From positions 1-35,788 of the forward strand of contig JACDGS010000040.1 in the NCBI GenBank assembly GCA_013821455.1: 35,788 bases of DNA, read 5' to 3'. Positions 7,836-16,975 of the stretch are shown here, piece after piece. The notes under the pieces are model-generated. The model made no database searches. It saw only the letters and a list, made by a program, of their open reading frames with translations, and was not told the origin of the DNA. Origin of the DNA: Chthoniobacterales bacterium (GTDB lineage: Bacteria; Verrucomicrobiota; Verrucomicrobiia; Chthoniobacterales; UBA10450). The translations under genes were made by a program, and so were the position numbers. Numbering within the stretch: position 1 is the first letter of the stretch; each line of letters opens with the position of its first letter.

Positions 7836-10004
7836 ATGCCGAATAAAAACCGCAAGAACAACGGAACCACCGCCAAGATCGAAGCGCTCGCCGCCAGCAC
7901 CTCCATCGCCGACGACAGTCGCCTAACGACCAACCAGGGCCTCGTCATCAATGACGACAACAACTCGCTCAAGGCCGGCGAGCGTGGGCCGACTTTACTG
8001 GAGGATTTTCATCTCCGGGAAAAAATCACCCACTTCGACCACGAACGCATTCCCGAGCGCGTCGTCCACGCGCGCGGTGTCGCCGCGCACGGCTTCTTTC
8101 AATGTTACAAGGGCAACGACGACCTGACCAAAGCCGGCTTCCTCACCGATCCGTCGCGCCAGACGCCGGTCTTCCTCCGCTTCTCGACCGTTGCCGGCTC
8201 GCGCGGCTCGGCCGATCTGGCGCGCGACGTCCGCGGCTTCGCGATCAAGTTTTACACCGATGAAGGCGTCTTCGACATGGTCGGCAACAACATCCCGGTC
8301 TTCTTCATCCAGGACGCGGTCAAGTTTCCCGATTTCATCCACGCGGTGAAACCGGAGCCTAACAATGAAATCCCGCAGGCCGCTTCCGCGCACGACACCT
8401 TTTACGATTTCATCTCGCTCGCGCCCGAGACGCTCCACATGCTCATGTGGGTGATGTCGGACCGCGCGATTCCGCGCAGCCTGCGCATGATCGAGGGCTT
8501 CGGCATTCACACCTTCCGCTTCATCAACGAGGCCGGAAAATCGCGCTTCGTGAAGTTCCATTTCAAGCCGGCGCTCGGGATGCACTCGGTTACGTGGGAC
8601 GAAGCGCTCAAGATCAACGGCGCCGATCCCGATTTTCACCGGCGCGATTTGTTTGACACGATCGACCAGGGCGGCGTGGCGGAATGGGAGTTCGGCGTCC
8701 AGGTGGTCGAGGAAAAAGACGAGCATAAATTCGACTTCGATCTGCTCGATCCGACCAAGCTCATCCCCGAGGAAATGGTGCCGGTGCGCATGCTCGGAAA
8801 GCTCACGCTCAATCGCAACACCGATAATTATTTCGCGGAAACGGAGCAGGTCGCGTTTCATCCGGGGCACCTCGTGCCGGGGATCGATTTCTCGAACGAC
8901 CCGCTCCTAGCCGGGCGGCTGTTTTCCTACACCGATACGCAGCTCACGCGGCTCGGCGGTCCGAACTTCGCGCAGATCCCGATCAATCGGCCGACCTGCC
9001 CGATGCACAATAATCAACGCGACGGCCACATGCAGCAGGTCATCAATCCGGGCGCGTCGGCCTATCAGCCGAACACGGTTGGTGGCGGCTGCCCGATGCA
9101 GGCGAAGGAAAACATGGGCGGCTTCGTCAGCTACGCGGAGAAAATGAGCGGCGCAAAAGTGCGCGGAAAATCGGAGAAATTCTTCGACCACTTTAGCCAG
9201 GCGTCGCTCTTTTTCCGGAGCCAGAGCGAGCCGGAACAGAATCACATGATCGGCGCGCTCACCTTCGAGCTCGGGATGGTAAAACGCGCGGCGATCGTCG
9301 ATCGCATGCTCTTTCTTCTCTCGAAAATCGACACCGGAATGGCGAATAAAATCGCTGAAGGCTTGGGCATGAAAGTTCCGAAATCGATCGAGGGCCGGCT
9401 CAACATGGATGTCGGCGCCGATGCCGGCAAAGAAACGGAAACGAAGCCCGCGAAGAAATCCGATTTCGTGTCGCCCGCCCTGAGCATGGCGAACACGGTC
9501 AAAGACACGATCAAGACACGAAAGATCGCGGTCCTCGCCGCCGACGGCGTGGATGAAGCCTCGCTCAACGCGATGAAAAAAGCCCTAACGAGCGAAGGCG
9601 CGTTGATCGCGGTCATCGCTCCGCGCGGTGGCACAATCAAAGGCTCGAACGGCGGCGAGATCATGGTCGATCACGCGCTGCTCAACGCCGCCTCGGTTTT
9701 GTTCGACGCGGTTTACGTGCCGGGTGGCGCGAAGAGCGTCGAGGCTCTGCTGGCCAACGCCAAGACGATCCATTTCGTCAATGAAATGTACAAGCATTGC
9801 AAGGCGATCGCCGCGACCGGCGAAGGCGTGAATTTGATTCGCGCTTCCTCCATCCCGACGGACCAAAACGGCAGCGCCGATCCGGCTTTGCTCGTGGAGG
9901 AGAAGAGCGACGCGAAAAAAATCTCCGCGAAGTTCATCCAAGCGATCGCGCAGCATCGCAATTGGGAGCGCGAGAAATTCGCGGCCGCGAACACACCCGC
10001 CTAA
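7836..10004 (+). CDS. katE: Large-subunit catalase (HPII type) with C-terminal DJ-1/PfpI-like domain
   Basis: The enzyme disproportionates hydrogen peroxide in the cytoplasm. The 722-residue length and layout are those of clade 2 (HPII-like) catalases. Seen directly are the distal histidine (His78 in VVHARGVAAHG), the VGNNIPVFF segment with the distal asparagine (151-152), and the proximal heme-ligating tyrosine Tyr365 with Arg361 in RLFSYTDTQ. From about residue 565 there is a flavodoxin-like DJ-1/PfpI-type domain (KIAVLAADGVDE). I chose ATG 7836 because AGGA sits eight bases upstream. The open frame runs back to 7731 but overlaps the operator. Its TAA stop lies in the first of two tandem GCCTAACG motifs. 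Regulation by the divergent OxyR is strongly suggested by the shared operator. Confidence 0.95.
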   Translation: MPNKNRKNNGTTAKIEALAASTSIADDSRLTTNQGLVINDDNNSLKAGERGPTLLEDFHLREKITHFDHERIPERVVHARGVAAHGFFQCYKGNDDLTKAGFLTDPSRQTPVFLRFSTVAGSRGSADLARDVRGFAIKFYTDEGVFDMVGNNIPVFFIQDAVKFPDFIHAVKPEPNNEIPQAASAHDTFYDFISLAPETLHMLMWVMSDRAIPRSLRMIEGFGIHTFRFINEAGKSRFVKFHFKPALGMHSVTWDEALKINGADPDFHRRDLFDTIDQGGVAEWEFGVQVVEEKDEHKFDFDLLDPTKLIPEEMVPVRMLGKLTLNRNTDNYFAETEQVAFHPGHLVPGIDFSNDPLLAGRLFSYTDTQLTRLGGPNFAQIPINRPTCPMHNNQRDGHMQQVINPGASAYQPNTVGGGCPMQAKENMGGFVSYAEKMSGAKVRGKSEKFFDHFSQASLFFRSQSEPEQNHMIGALTFELGMVKRAAIVDRMLFLLSKIDTGMANKIAEGLGMKVPKSIEGRLNMDVGADAGKETETKPAKKSDFVSPALSMANTVKDTIKTRKIAVLAADGVDEASLNAMKKALTSEGALIAVIAPRGGTIKGSNGGEIMVDHALLNAASVLFDAVYVPGGAKSVEALLANAKTIHFVNEMYKHCKAIAATGEGVNLIRASSIPTDQNGSADPALLVEEKSDAKKISAKFIQAIAQHRNWEREKFAAANTPA

Positions 10005-10013
10005 CGCCTAACG
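9999..10013. repeat. Tandem GCCTAACG octamers at a convergent gene junction
   Basis: Two GCCTAACG copies overlap by one base. The first supplies the TAA stop of katE and the second supplies the TAG stop of the small gene on the opposite strand. This is the densest spot of the dispersed octamer in the window. Confidence 0.85.
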
Positions 10014-10262
10014 AGTTCGTTCCGAAATGGAAAGGTCGTCGCCGCTATCGCACCGGATTTGCACGCTGACGCACGCGTCGCTTGGATCGTCTCCGGCGTG
10101 GTTGCGCAGCCATTCCGCACGCGCGCGTTTGCGGAGCCGCTCGTAAACTTTGTCGAGATTGCGCATCAACGCCTCCGTCTCCGGGTGATCTGCGATCTTC
10201 TCGGGTTTGGCTTTCGTTCGGCTCTTCTCCGAACGGGCTCGCTTGGGCGGCAACCTTTTCAT
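10008..10262 (-). CDS. Small basic hypothetical protein
   Basis: An 84-residue product begins MKRLPPKRARSEK, very rich in Lys and Arg over its first 25 residues. It continues with a predicted helix (ETEALMRNLDKVYERLRKRARAEW) and a short polar tail. I do not recognise a family. Support for a real gene comes from a good ribosome-binding site (GGAG, six bases before the ATG at 10262), its convergent position next to katE, and a stop codon at the shared motif pair. A longer start at 10331 is possible but lacks this signal. It could be a DNA- or RNA-binding protein, but that is a guess from charge alone. Some doubt remains whether it is expressed. Confidence 0.5.
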   Translation of the reverse strand: MKRLPPKRARSEKSRTKAKPEKIADHPETEALMRNLDKVYERLRKRARAEWLRNHAGDDPSDACVSVQIRCDSGDDLSISERTR

Positions 10263-10386
10263 GTCTCGCTCCGAAAAGCAGGAAGCGCGCCCACACTTCC
10301 GAAGTGCGTTGCGGCAGGTGCGCGCTCCCATCTACCGCGGCGCGTCGATTGCCAATCCCACGCCGCGCTTTTAGACTCGGTCGGCC

Positions 10387-11178
10387 ATGGATCGCGAGCT
10401 TCTCATCGTCTCCACGCTTTGCTTTTTTCTCGCCATGGTGCGGACGGCGCTGGCCATCCGGAGCGGCGGCTATCGCCCGGCGGGGTTCAATTTCTTCGCC
10501 ATCGCACTCGGCTTTGTTTTTCAGACCGCGTTTCTCAGCGTGCGCGGCCATGCTCTCGGCCGTTGCCCGATCACCAACCTCTTCGAGGTTTTTATCTTTC
10601 TCGCCTGGTCGGTCTCGCTGATTTATCTGCTCATCGGCCCCACGTATCGGCTCTCGTTGATGGGCGCGTTTACGGCGCCGCTCGTTTTTATCCTGCAAAC
10701 TTTCGCGCTCATCGCACCGATCGATGCGCCCCACGGACTAACGCACCGGCCCACGCCGTGGCTCGAGTTTCACGCTTCGATTTCGCTCATCGCCTACGGC
10801 GCGTTCGCTCTCGCCTGCGTCGCGGGCCTGATGTATCTCGTGCAGGAGCGGCAACTGAAAAGGCGGCAGCTCAACTCGATGTTCTATCATTTCCCGCCGC
10901 TAACCGACCTCTTCGCGGCGATCACTCGCCTGCTCTGGCTCGGGTTTGGCTTGCTCACGCTCGGCATCGCCTCCGGCTTTTTTACCGGTCAGCCGCTGCC
11001 CTACGGCAAAGTCGCCTGGTCGTTAGGCGTCTGGCTTTTCTATGCGGCGATTCTCGTGGCGCGGCATCTCGGCACGACCGCGCCGCGGCGGATCGCGGCG
11101 CTCTGTGTGGTCGCGTTCAGCGGGGCCCTCACTTTGCTTTGGGGAATTACTTTCCTCTCTCAAACCCAGCCGACGTGA
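10387..11178 (+). CDS. hemX: HemX/CcsA-family cytochrome c assembly-type membrane protein
   Basis: A 263-residue integral membrane protein with about eight hydrophobic segments, in the cytochrome c assembly (CcsA/CcmC/HemX) family. Typical segments are GRCPITNLFEVFIFLAW (58-74) and a conserved histidine, His129, in WLEFHASISLIAYGAF. The tryptophan-rich WGxxWxWD heme-handling motif of true CcsA is not seen. The equivalent C-terminal part reads YGKVAWSLGVWLFYAAIL. Together with the position directly before hemA, this favours HemX, which in Bacillus influences the level of glutamyl-tRNA reductase. The stop overlaps the hemA start by one base (TGATG), indicating translational coupling. It heads the tetrapyrrole operon. 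A role in cytochrome c maturation cannot be excluded. Confidence 0.85.
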   Translation: MDRELLIVSTLCFFLAMVRTALAIRSGGYRPAGFNFFAIALGFVFQTAFLSVRGHALGRCPITNLFEVFIFLAWSVSLIYLLIGPTYRLSLMGAFTAPLVFILQTFALIAPIDAPHGLTHRPTPWLEFHASISLIAYGAFALACVAGLMYLVQERQLKRRQLNSMFYHFPPLTDLFAAITRLLWLGFGLLTLGIASGFFTGQPLPYGKVAWSLGVWLFYAAILVARHLGTTAPRRIAALCVVAFSGALTLLWGITFLSQTQPT

Positions 11179-12227
11179 TGCACCTTTTTTGCGTCGGCCT
11201 CAGTCATCACACCGCAAACGTCGAGACGCGCGAGCGCTTCGCTGGCCATGCAGAAGTCGATCGCAACTTGTGCGCAGCCACCGGCTGCACGGAGGCGCTA
11301 CTTCTCACGACCTGCAACCGTGTGGAAGTTTACGCCGCTTCCGCGGATTCGGTGCCGACCGAGCAGATCGCGAGCTGTCTTTTGCAAACCGGCGCGTCGT
11401 TAGGCGAAGAGGTGGAATCCTTTTACCGGCACGAAGCGCAGCAATGCGTGCAGCATCTTTTCCGGGTTGCTTCGGGGCTGGATTCCATGGTCATCGGCGA
11501 AACCGAAATCCTCGGCCAGGCCAAGACAGCCTATGCCGCGGCGCGGGAATCCGGTGCGGCCGGCCCTTATCTGCATCGGCTTTTCCAGCGCGCTTTTCGC
11601 GTCGCGAAACAAGTGCGCACCCGCACCGGGATAACCCGCGGCGCCGTCTCGGTCGGGTCGGTCGCGGTCGATCTGGCGGAGCAGATTTTTGGGCACTTCG
11701 AGACCCGCAAAGTTTTATTGTTAGGCGCGGGCGAAGCGAGCGAGCGGACGGCGCGTGCCTTGATCAAGCGCGGCGTGCGCGACCTGCGCGTGAGCAACCG
11801 CTCGCTCGAGCGCGCGGAAGCTCTTGCGGCTTTGGTCGGCGGGCGGCCGGTGACGATGGAAAGTTGGGAAGCACATTGCCGCGAGGTCGATATTTTGATT
11901 ACCTCGACCGCTTCACCGACGCCGCTCGTCACCCGCGAAAAGCTCGCGCCTCTGCTGCGCGATCGGCTCGATCGCCCGCTCTTCATCATCGACATCGCGG
12001 TCCCGCGCGATGTCGCTCCCGATGTGAACGACATGGAAGGCGTCTTCCTTTACGACATCGATTCGCTGCAATCGATCGCCGAAAAATCACTCGCGCAGCG
12101 CCGTCAGCAGATCGTCGCCGGTGAAGACATTATCGCGGGCCACGTGCGCGAATTCGGCGGCTGGTTCACCTCGGCGCGCGCGCGGCGAGAGTCGTCGGCG
12201 CTCGAATTGCGTCCGTCGGAATCGTGA
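11178..12227 (+). CDS. hemA: Glutamyl-tRNA reductase
   Basis: It reduces glutamyl-tRNA(Glu) to glutamate-1-semialdehyde with NADPH, the first committed step of C5-pathway tetrapyrrole synthesis. The catalytic cysteine is Cys46 in LLTTCNRVEVY. The GLDSMVIGETEILGQ signature is at 100-114 and the NADPH-binding GAGE loop at 183-186. At 349 residues it is 60-100 shorter than most family members. The missing part is the C-terminal helical dimerisation domain, which ends after one arginine-rich segment. The start overlaps hemX by one base and the end overlaps hemC by four (GTGA). A much longer upstream frame (from 10059) crosses hemX and is not used. Confidence 0.95.
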   Translation: MHLFCVGLSHHTANVETRERFAGHAEVDRNLCAATGCTEALLLTTCNRVEVYAASADSVPTEQIASCLLQTGASLGEEVESFYRHEAQQCVQHLFRVASGLDSMVIGETEILGQAKTAYAAARESGAAGPYLHRLFQRAFRVAKQVRTRTGITRGAVSVGSVAVDLAEQIFGHFETRKVLLLGAGEASERTARALIKRGVRDLRVSNRSLERAEALAALVGGRPVTMESWEAHCREVDILITSTASPTPLVTREKLAPLLRDRLDRPLFIIDIAVPRDVAPDVNDMEGVFLYDIDSLQSIAEKSLAQRRQQIVAGEDIIAGHVREFGGWFTSARARRESSALELRPSES

Positions 12228-13117
12228 CGGACCGGATCGTCCTCGGCTCGCGCGGGAGCGAGTTGGCGCTGGCCCAGACGCGCCTCGTGGCAGCGGCGGT
12301 GCGACGCGCGTGGCCCGAGTTGGAAGTGGCGCTCGAAATCATCCGCACGAGCGGCGACGAGAATAGCAGCGCGGCTTTGCCTAACGATCGCAAAGCCGGG
12401 CGCAAAGGAATGTTCACGCGCGAGATCGAAAAAGAGCTTCTCGTTAGGCGCATCGATGTCGCCGTGCACAGCGCGAAAGACCTGCCAAGCGAGCGGCTCG
12501 CCGAGCTGGAAGTGCGTGCGACCCTGCCGCGGGCGAAAACCGAAGATGTCCTGATCACAAAATCCGGCGCTAGCCTAACGAGTCTGCCCGAGGGCGCCAC
12601 GATCGCGACTGGGAGCGTGCGCCGGCGGCATCAACTGCAGTGGCGAAGACCGGATCTGCAAGTGGTCGATCTGCGGGGCAACGTGCCAACGCGGCTGCGG
12701 AAGTTGCGCGAGAACGACGCTTGGAGCGGAATCGTGCTCGCGCGCGCGGGGCTTGAACGTTTGGGTCTGGAATTGGGCGGAGAGATTCTTTCGCAGGAAA
12801 TCTTCGTGCCCGCTGGCGGTCAGGGCGTCATCGCGCTGCAAATCCGCCGTGACGACGATGAGGCGCGGCGAATCGTCGATGCAGTTAACGATCAGAACAC
12901 GTTCCTCGCCTGGCGCGCAGAGCGGGAATTTTTGCGACTGCTCGACGGCGACTGCGATTCACCGGTCGGCGTGCACGCGCAGGTGACCGGCGCGACGATG
13001 CAAATGCGGGCGCAGATTTTTGCAGAAGTTACGATGCAAAGCGGCGAGCTAAACGGCGCCAGCGACGACCCCGAAGCGGTGGCGCAAATGTTGATGCAGA
13101 AAATTTATGGCGGATAA
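12224..13117 (+). CDS. hemC: Porphobilinogen deaminase (hydroxymethylbilane synthase)
   Basis: It polymerises four porphobilinogens into hydroxymethylbilane using a covalently bound dipyrromethane cofactor. The cofactor cysteine is Cys244 (LLDGDCDSPVGVH) and the catalytic aspartate is Asp86 in VHSAKDLP. The substrate-binding arginines are in GSVRRRHQL (130-138) and RGNVPTRL (151-158). The 297-residue length is normal. Translation starts at GTG 12224, overlapping the hemA stop by four bases, and the end overlaps the next gene by 11 bases. Three CGTTAGGC/GCCTAACG octamers lie within 200 bp here (12379, 12442, 12573), encoding Pro-Asn, Val-Arg with a rare AGG codon, and Leu-Thr with a CTA codon. 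Confidence 0.97.
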   Translation: MTDRIVLGSRGSELALAQTRLVAAAVRRAWPELEVALEIIRTSGDENSSAALPNDRKAGRKGMFTREIEKELLVRRIDVAVHSAKDLPSERLAELEVRATLPRAKTEDVLITKSGASLTSLPEGATIATGSVRRRHQLQWRRPDLQVVDLRGNVPTRLRKLRENDAWSGIVLARAGLERLGLELGGEILSQEIFVPAGGQGVIALQIRRDDDEARRIVDAVNDQNTFLAWRAEREFLRLLDGDCDSPVGVHAQVTGATMQMRAQIFAEVTMQSGELNGASDDPEAVAQMLMQKIYGG

Positions 13118-14630
13118 AAAGAAAACTGGACGTTGTTATCTGGTCGGCGCGGGTCCGGGCGATCTCGGGCTGGTCACCTTGCGCGCGCGGCAACTGATCG
13201 AGCGCGCGGAGGTGATCGTGTACGATTATCTTTGCAATCCCGAGATGCTGGCCTGGGCGCCGGAGAAGGCGGAAATCATTTACGCCGGCAAGAAAGCGGG
13301 CGCGCACACGCTCAAGCAGGAGGAGATCAACGCACTCCTGGTCGAGAAAACGCGGGCCGGTTTTGAAGTCGTTAGGCTGAAAGGCGGCGATCCATTTCTG
13401 TTCGGTCGCGGCGGAGAAGAAGCGCTCGCGCTGGCGGACGCGAAGCTCGCTTATGAAGTGGTGCCCGGTGTCACTTCCGCAATCGCGGCGCCGGCTTATG
13501 CCGGCATTCCGGTGACGCAGCGCGGGATCACCTCGCACGTCACTTTCTTTACCGGCCACGAGGATCCGGAGAAAACAGAAAGCGCGATCGATTTCGCCGC
13601 GCTGGCCAAACTCGGCGGAACGCAGGTCATGCTCATGGGCGTGGAGCGGATCGACACGATCGCACAGGAAATGCGCGGGCACGGAATGCCTAACGACCTT
13701 CCGGTGGCGCTGATCCGCTGGGGCACGACCGGCCGGCAGGCGATCGTTAGGGGAACGCTGGGCAACATCGCGGAGAGAGTGCGCGACGAAAACTTCGAGC
13801 CCCCGGCGGTAGCCGTTTTCGGCGAGGTGGTGTCGTTAGGCCAGCGGCTCGACTGGCAGTCCGCGCGGCCGCTCGCGGGCAAGCGCATCGTGGTCACGCG
13901 CACGCGCAAACAGGCCGGCGCGCTGAGCGAGCGCCTGCGCGATCTCGGCGCGGACGTGATCGAGTTGCCCACCATTCGAATCGAGCCACCGACCGATCTG
14001 CGCGCCTTCGCCGAGCTGGTGCAGGACTCGCATGGCTACGACTGGATCATCTTCACCAGTCCAAATGGCGTGAGCGCTTTTTTCGAAATGTTTTACAAAC
14101 TCTACGACGACGCGCGCGATCTTGGCGCGGCGCGCATCGCGGCGATCGGGCCGGCCACCGCGCAGCGCGTGCGCGAGTTCCATTTGAAGGTCAATCTGCA
14201 ACCAGACGAGTACGTGGCCGAGGCGGTGGTGCGCGAATTCAAGAGGGAAGGCGACATCGAAAACCTGCGCATTCTTATCGCCCGCGCGGAAGAGGCGCGG
14301 GACTTGCTACCGAGGGAACTCGGAGCCATGGGCGCCATTGTCGATGTTGCCGTTGCCTATCGCACCGTCGCGGAGACGGACGATCGGACGGAGGCGCGCC
14401 GACGACTGGCGGAAGGGGGGGCCGACATGATCACGTTTACCAGTTCTTCAACGGTGGAAAATTTCCTCGCCCTCGGTCTGCCCTGGCCGGCCGGGATGCA
14501 GGTCGCGAGCATCGGCCCGATCACTTCGCAGACGGCGCGCGATTGCGGCCTAACGATCGCAGTCGAAGCGCGCCAGCACGACGTGCCCGGCCTGGTGGAG
14601 GCGATTCGCCGCTTTTATGGCTACGCGTAA
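13107..14630 (+). CDS. cobA-hemD: Fused uroporphyrinogen-III C-methyltransferase / uroporphyrinogen-III synthase
   Basis: Two enzymes are joined in one 507-residue chain. Residues 1 to about 245 are a SAM-dependent uroporphyrinogen-III methyltransferase (CobA/SUMT), with the GAGPGDLGLVTLRA loop, VVRLKGGDPFLFGRGGEE, PGVTSA and PVTQRG motifs. This part makes precorrin-2 for siroheme or cobalamin. Residues from about 255 are uroporphyrinogen-III synthase (HemD), which cyclises hydroxymethylbilane. It has the VVTRTRKQA start, FTSPNGV and TFTSSSTVENF. Such fusions are known in several phyla. It overlaps hemC by 11 bases. Four octamers fall in it (13370, 13688, 13834, 14548). hemB and downstream heme genes are not in the window. 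Confidence 0.95.
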   Translation: MADKKKTGRCYLVGAGPGDLGLVTLRARQLIERAEVIVYDYLCNPEMLAWAPEKAEIIYAGKKAGAHTLKQEEINALLVEKTRAGFEVVRLKGGDPFLFGRGGEEALALADAKLAYEVVPGVTSAIAAPAYAGIPVTQRGITSHVTFFTGHEDPEKTESAIDFAALAKLGGTQVMLMGVERIDTIAQEMRGHGMPNDLPVALIRWGTTGRQAIVRGTLGNIAERVRDENFEPPAVAVFGEVVSLGQRLDWQSARPLAGKRIVVTRTRKQAGALSERLRDLGADVIELPTIRIEPPTDLRAFAELVQDSHGYDWIIFTSPNGVSAFFEMFYKLYDDARDLGAARIAAIGPATAQRVREFHLKVNLQPDEYVAEAVVREFKREGDIENLRILIARAEEARDLLPRELGAMGAIVDVAVAYRTVAETDDRTEARRRLAEGGADMITFTSSSTVENFLALGLPWPAGMQVASIGPITSQTARDCGLTIAVEARQHDVPGLVEAIRRFYGYA

Positions 14631-14636
14631 TTAGAA

Positions 14637-15290
14637 ATGAGCGAGGTGACCGAGATCGATTTCGCATCCGCGATGAGCGAGCTGAGCGGGCAGGCGTCGG
14701 GCACGGAAGAATCCCGCGTCGCTTCCGGCATTTCGATTTTGATCAGCGGAATTCACGCGCTCGGCCAGCGCGTCGATGCGCTCGAGGAAACGATGGTGCG
14801 GCAGTTTGAGGGATTGCACTTTCAAAAAATCGAGCAGCAGCTCGCGGCGCTGCGCAACAGCGAGTCGGTGAATCAAAAGCTTTTCGATTCGCTGCACGAG
14901 GAGCTGATTAGTTACCGCGATAATTTCGTGCGCGACTTATTGCAGAAACCTTTCATTCGCGATCTGCTCGGGCTCTTCGACGATCTCAATCGCCTGGCCG
15001 CCGAGGCGACGAAGCACGCCGCGGGCGAAGGTGCGAACGAGGTCGCGAATCAGCTGCGCGCTAACGTCGAGAACACGTTGCATTCGCTGGTGGAAATCCT
15101 GCATCGTCTCGAGGTCTCGGAGATTGAAGAAAAAGAGACGGTGGATCGCACCTTGCATCGCGTCATTAGCGTGGAGAAAGCGGATTCGGTCGAGGAAGAC
15201 GGCCGCATCGTCACGAGGCTGAAGCGCGGCTTCATCTGGCGGGACAAGGTTCTGCGGCCGGAAGAGGTCGTCGTTAGGCGATTTTCCTAA
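14637..15290 (+). CDS. Divergent GrpE-like nucleotide exchange factor
   Basis: A 217-residue protein with a GrpE-like arrangement. An N-terminal helical region is probably coiled-coil (about 35-100, with LISGIHALGQRVDALEETM and QQLAALRNSESVNQKLF). A GrpE core follows (YRDNFVRDLLQKPFIRDLLGLFDDLNRL, then a C-terminal part VISVEKADSVEEDGRIV and KRGFIWRDKVLRPEEVVV). GrpE releases ADP from Hsp70. This copy is divergent from housekeeping GrpE and starts only six bases after cobA-hemD. An Hsp70 follows 121 bases downstream, so it most likely serves that chaperone. Gene order (exchange factor, Hsp70, J-like protein) supports a dedicated chaperone set. Identity as GrpE-like is fairly firm, and its specificity is inferred. 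Confidence 0.82.
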   Translation: MSEVTEIDFASAMSELSGQASGTEESRVASGISILISGIHALGQRVDALEETMVRQFEGLHFQKIEQQLAALRNSESVNQKLFDSLHEELISYRDNFVRDLLQKPFIRDLLGLFDDLNRLAAEATKHAAGEGANEVANQLRANVENTLHSLVEILHRLEVSEIEEKETVDRTLHRVISVEKADSVEEDGRIVTRLKRGFIWRDKVLRPEEVVVRRFS

Positions 15291-15411
15291 ACCGCCGTCC
15301 ACCCGCGGGCCGCGAAAGTCGTTCGCGATTGTCCGCAGCGTCGGGCATGAAAACTGCATTCAGTGGAAGCGTCAGGCTGTTTCGGCACCACCACTTTCTC
15401 TGGTAATAATC

Positions 15412-16974
15412 ATGAACAAACGCAAAGCCGTCGGGATCGATCTCGGCACCACATTTTCCGCCGTCGCACACATCGACAGCTACGGTAAACCGCAAATCAT
15501 CCCGAACGCCGAGAGCGAACGCATTACGCCTTCGGTCATCCTCTTCGACGGCATGAACGCCATCGTTGGCACAGTCGCGAAAAATAACAGCGTGGCCGAG
15601 CCGGAGAAGATCGTCGATTTCGTGAAGCGTGAGATGGGCAAATCGAAGGAGCAATTTCATCGCGAATTCGATGGGAAAAATTATTCGGCCGAAGAGCTCT
15701 CGGCACTCATTCTGAAAAAGCTAAAGTCCGATGCAGAGAAATATCTCAAGGTCGATGTGACCGACGCAGTCATCACGGTGCCCGCCTATTTCAATGACTC
15801 GGAACGGACTGCAACTATCACCGCCGGCCGGCTCGCTGGTCTGAATGTTCTGCAAATTATCAACGAACCGACCTCGGCCGCGCTCGCTTACGGCCTCGAT
15901 AAATTGGACGAAGACCAAACGGTTTTCGTTTTCGATCTTGGCGGCGGAACGTTTGACGTCACGCTCATGCGGATCGAATCGCATCGGCTCGAAATGGTCG
16001 CGACGAATGGCGATCACCGGCTTGGGGGCAAGGATTGGGACGATGTTATCGTTAACTGGGTCGCGGACGAATTTGATCGCCAGCACGGCGAGAATCCGTT
16101 GCTCGACCTACAGAGTTACCAGGATCTGCAGAGCCGCGCCCTGGCTGCTAAAATCCAACTCTCGAGCCGTCCGCGCACGACCATCGTGCACAATCACAAC
16201 GGCAAAAGCATCAAGCTCGAACTGACCCGTGAAGATTTCGAAAAGATGACGCGCCATCTCGTGGAGAAGTGCAAGGCGATCTGCGAAATCGTCATGCGGG
16301 AGGCGAAAATGGAATGGAACGAGGTCGATAAAATTCTTCTCGTCGGCGGCATGACGCGAATGCCGATGGTGCGCGCGATGATCGGCGAGCTAACATCCGT
16401 CCCCTTGGCCGAAGATGTGAATCCTGATGAGGCGGTCGCGGTTGGGGCCGCGATCCAAGCGGTCCTTTCGCTTCTGCACGAGGAAGACATTTCCGGCGAG
16501 AAAACGCTACCCGCGGAGACGCGTCAGCAATTTTCCTCACGCGAGGGCGGCTTGATCCAAGTCCGCAACATCACCTCGCACACACTCGGCGTTGTCCTTT
16601 GGGATGAGACGCAACTCGAGGAATACGTCTTCCCGATGATTCGCAAAATGACCGCGATGCCCGCAACCGCAAAAAATTCCTTCGGCACTGCGACGGCAAA
16701 TATGCAGCGTGCGATCGTACGGATCGTCGAGGGCGAAAGCTCGCTTCCAGCGGAATGCACGCCGCTCGGAATCTGCGACGTGGAACTGCCGCCGTTTCTG
16801 CCCAAAGGCTCGCCCGTCGAGCTGACGTATGAATACAACGGCAACCAAGTCCTCGAAGTCGCGGTCCAGGCCTGCGGGAACAGCGCCACGGTTTCTATCG
16901 AGCGTAAGACCGGTCTGAGCGAAGGAGAATTGGACCGCGCGACCAAAGCACTTGGCCAACTGACCGTCGCCTAA
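15412..16974 (+). CDS. Lidless Hsp70 (DnaK-like) chaperone
   Basis: A 520-residue Hsp70. The ATPase domain is complete: GIDLGTTFSAVAH at 8-20, VFDLGGGTFDVTL near 171-183, and VGGMTRMPMVRAMIGEL in the second phosphate region. A beta-type substrate-binding domain follows (ITSHTLGV onward). The protein stops just after TGLSEGELDRATKALG, where DnaK would begin its helical lid, so about 110 residues of lid and tail are missing. It should bind peptides with fast exchange, and it may hold a specific partner rather than act as a general foldase. It is flanked by a GrpE-like gene and by a J-like/SUMF1 fusion that starts one base after the stop. A separate housekeeping dnaK presumably exists elsewhere. 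Confidence 0.9.
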   Translation: MNKRKAVGIDLGTTFSAVAHIDSYGKPQIIPNAESERITPSVILFDGMNAIVGTVAKNNSVAEPEKIVDFVKREMGKSKEQFHREFDGKNYSAEELSALILKKLKSDAEKYLKVDVTDAVITVPAYFNDSERTATITAGRLAGLNVLQIINEPTSAALAYGLDKLDEDQTVFVFDLGGGTFDVTLMRIESHRLEMVATNGDHRLGGKDWDDVIVNWVADEFDRQHGENPLLDLQSYQDLQSRALAAKIQLSSRPRTTIVHNHNGKSIKLELTREDFEKMTRHLVEKCKAICEIVMREAKMEWNEVDKILLVGGMTRMPMVRAMIGELTSVPLAEDVNPDEAVAVGAAIQAVLSLLHEEDISGEKTLPAETRQQFSSREGGLIQVRNITSHTLGVVLWDETQLEEYVFPMIRKMTAMPATAKNSFGTATANMQRAIVRIVEGESSLPAECTPLGICDVELPPFLPKGSPVELTYEYNGNQVLEVAVQACGNSATVSIERKTGLSEGELDRATKALGQLTVA

Positions 16975-16975
16975 A

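Noticed and set aside
10059-11177. A long plus-strand frame continuous with hemA from 10059
   Set aside because: It crosses the small minus-strand gene and all of hemX in another frame and has no homology-like content before MHLFCVGLSHH, the normal HemA start.
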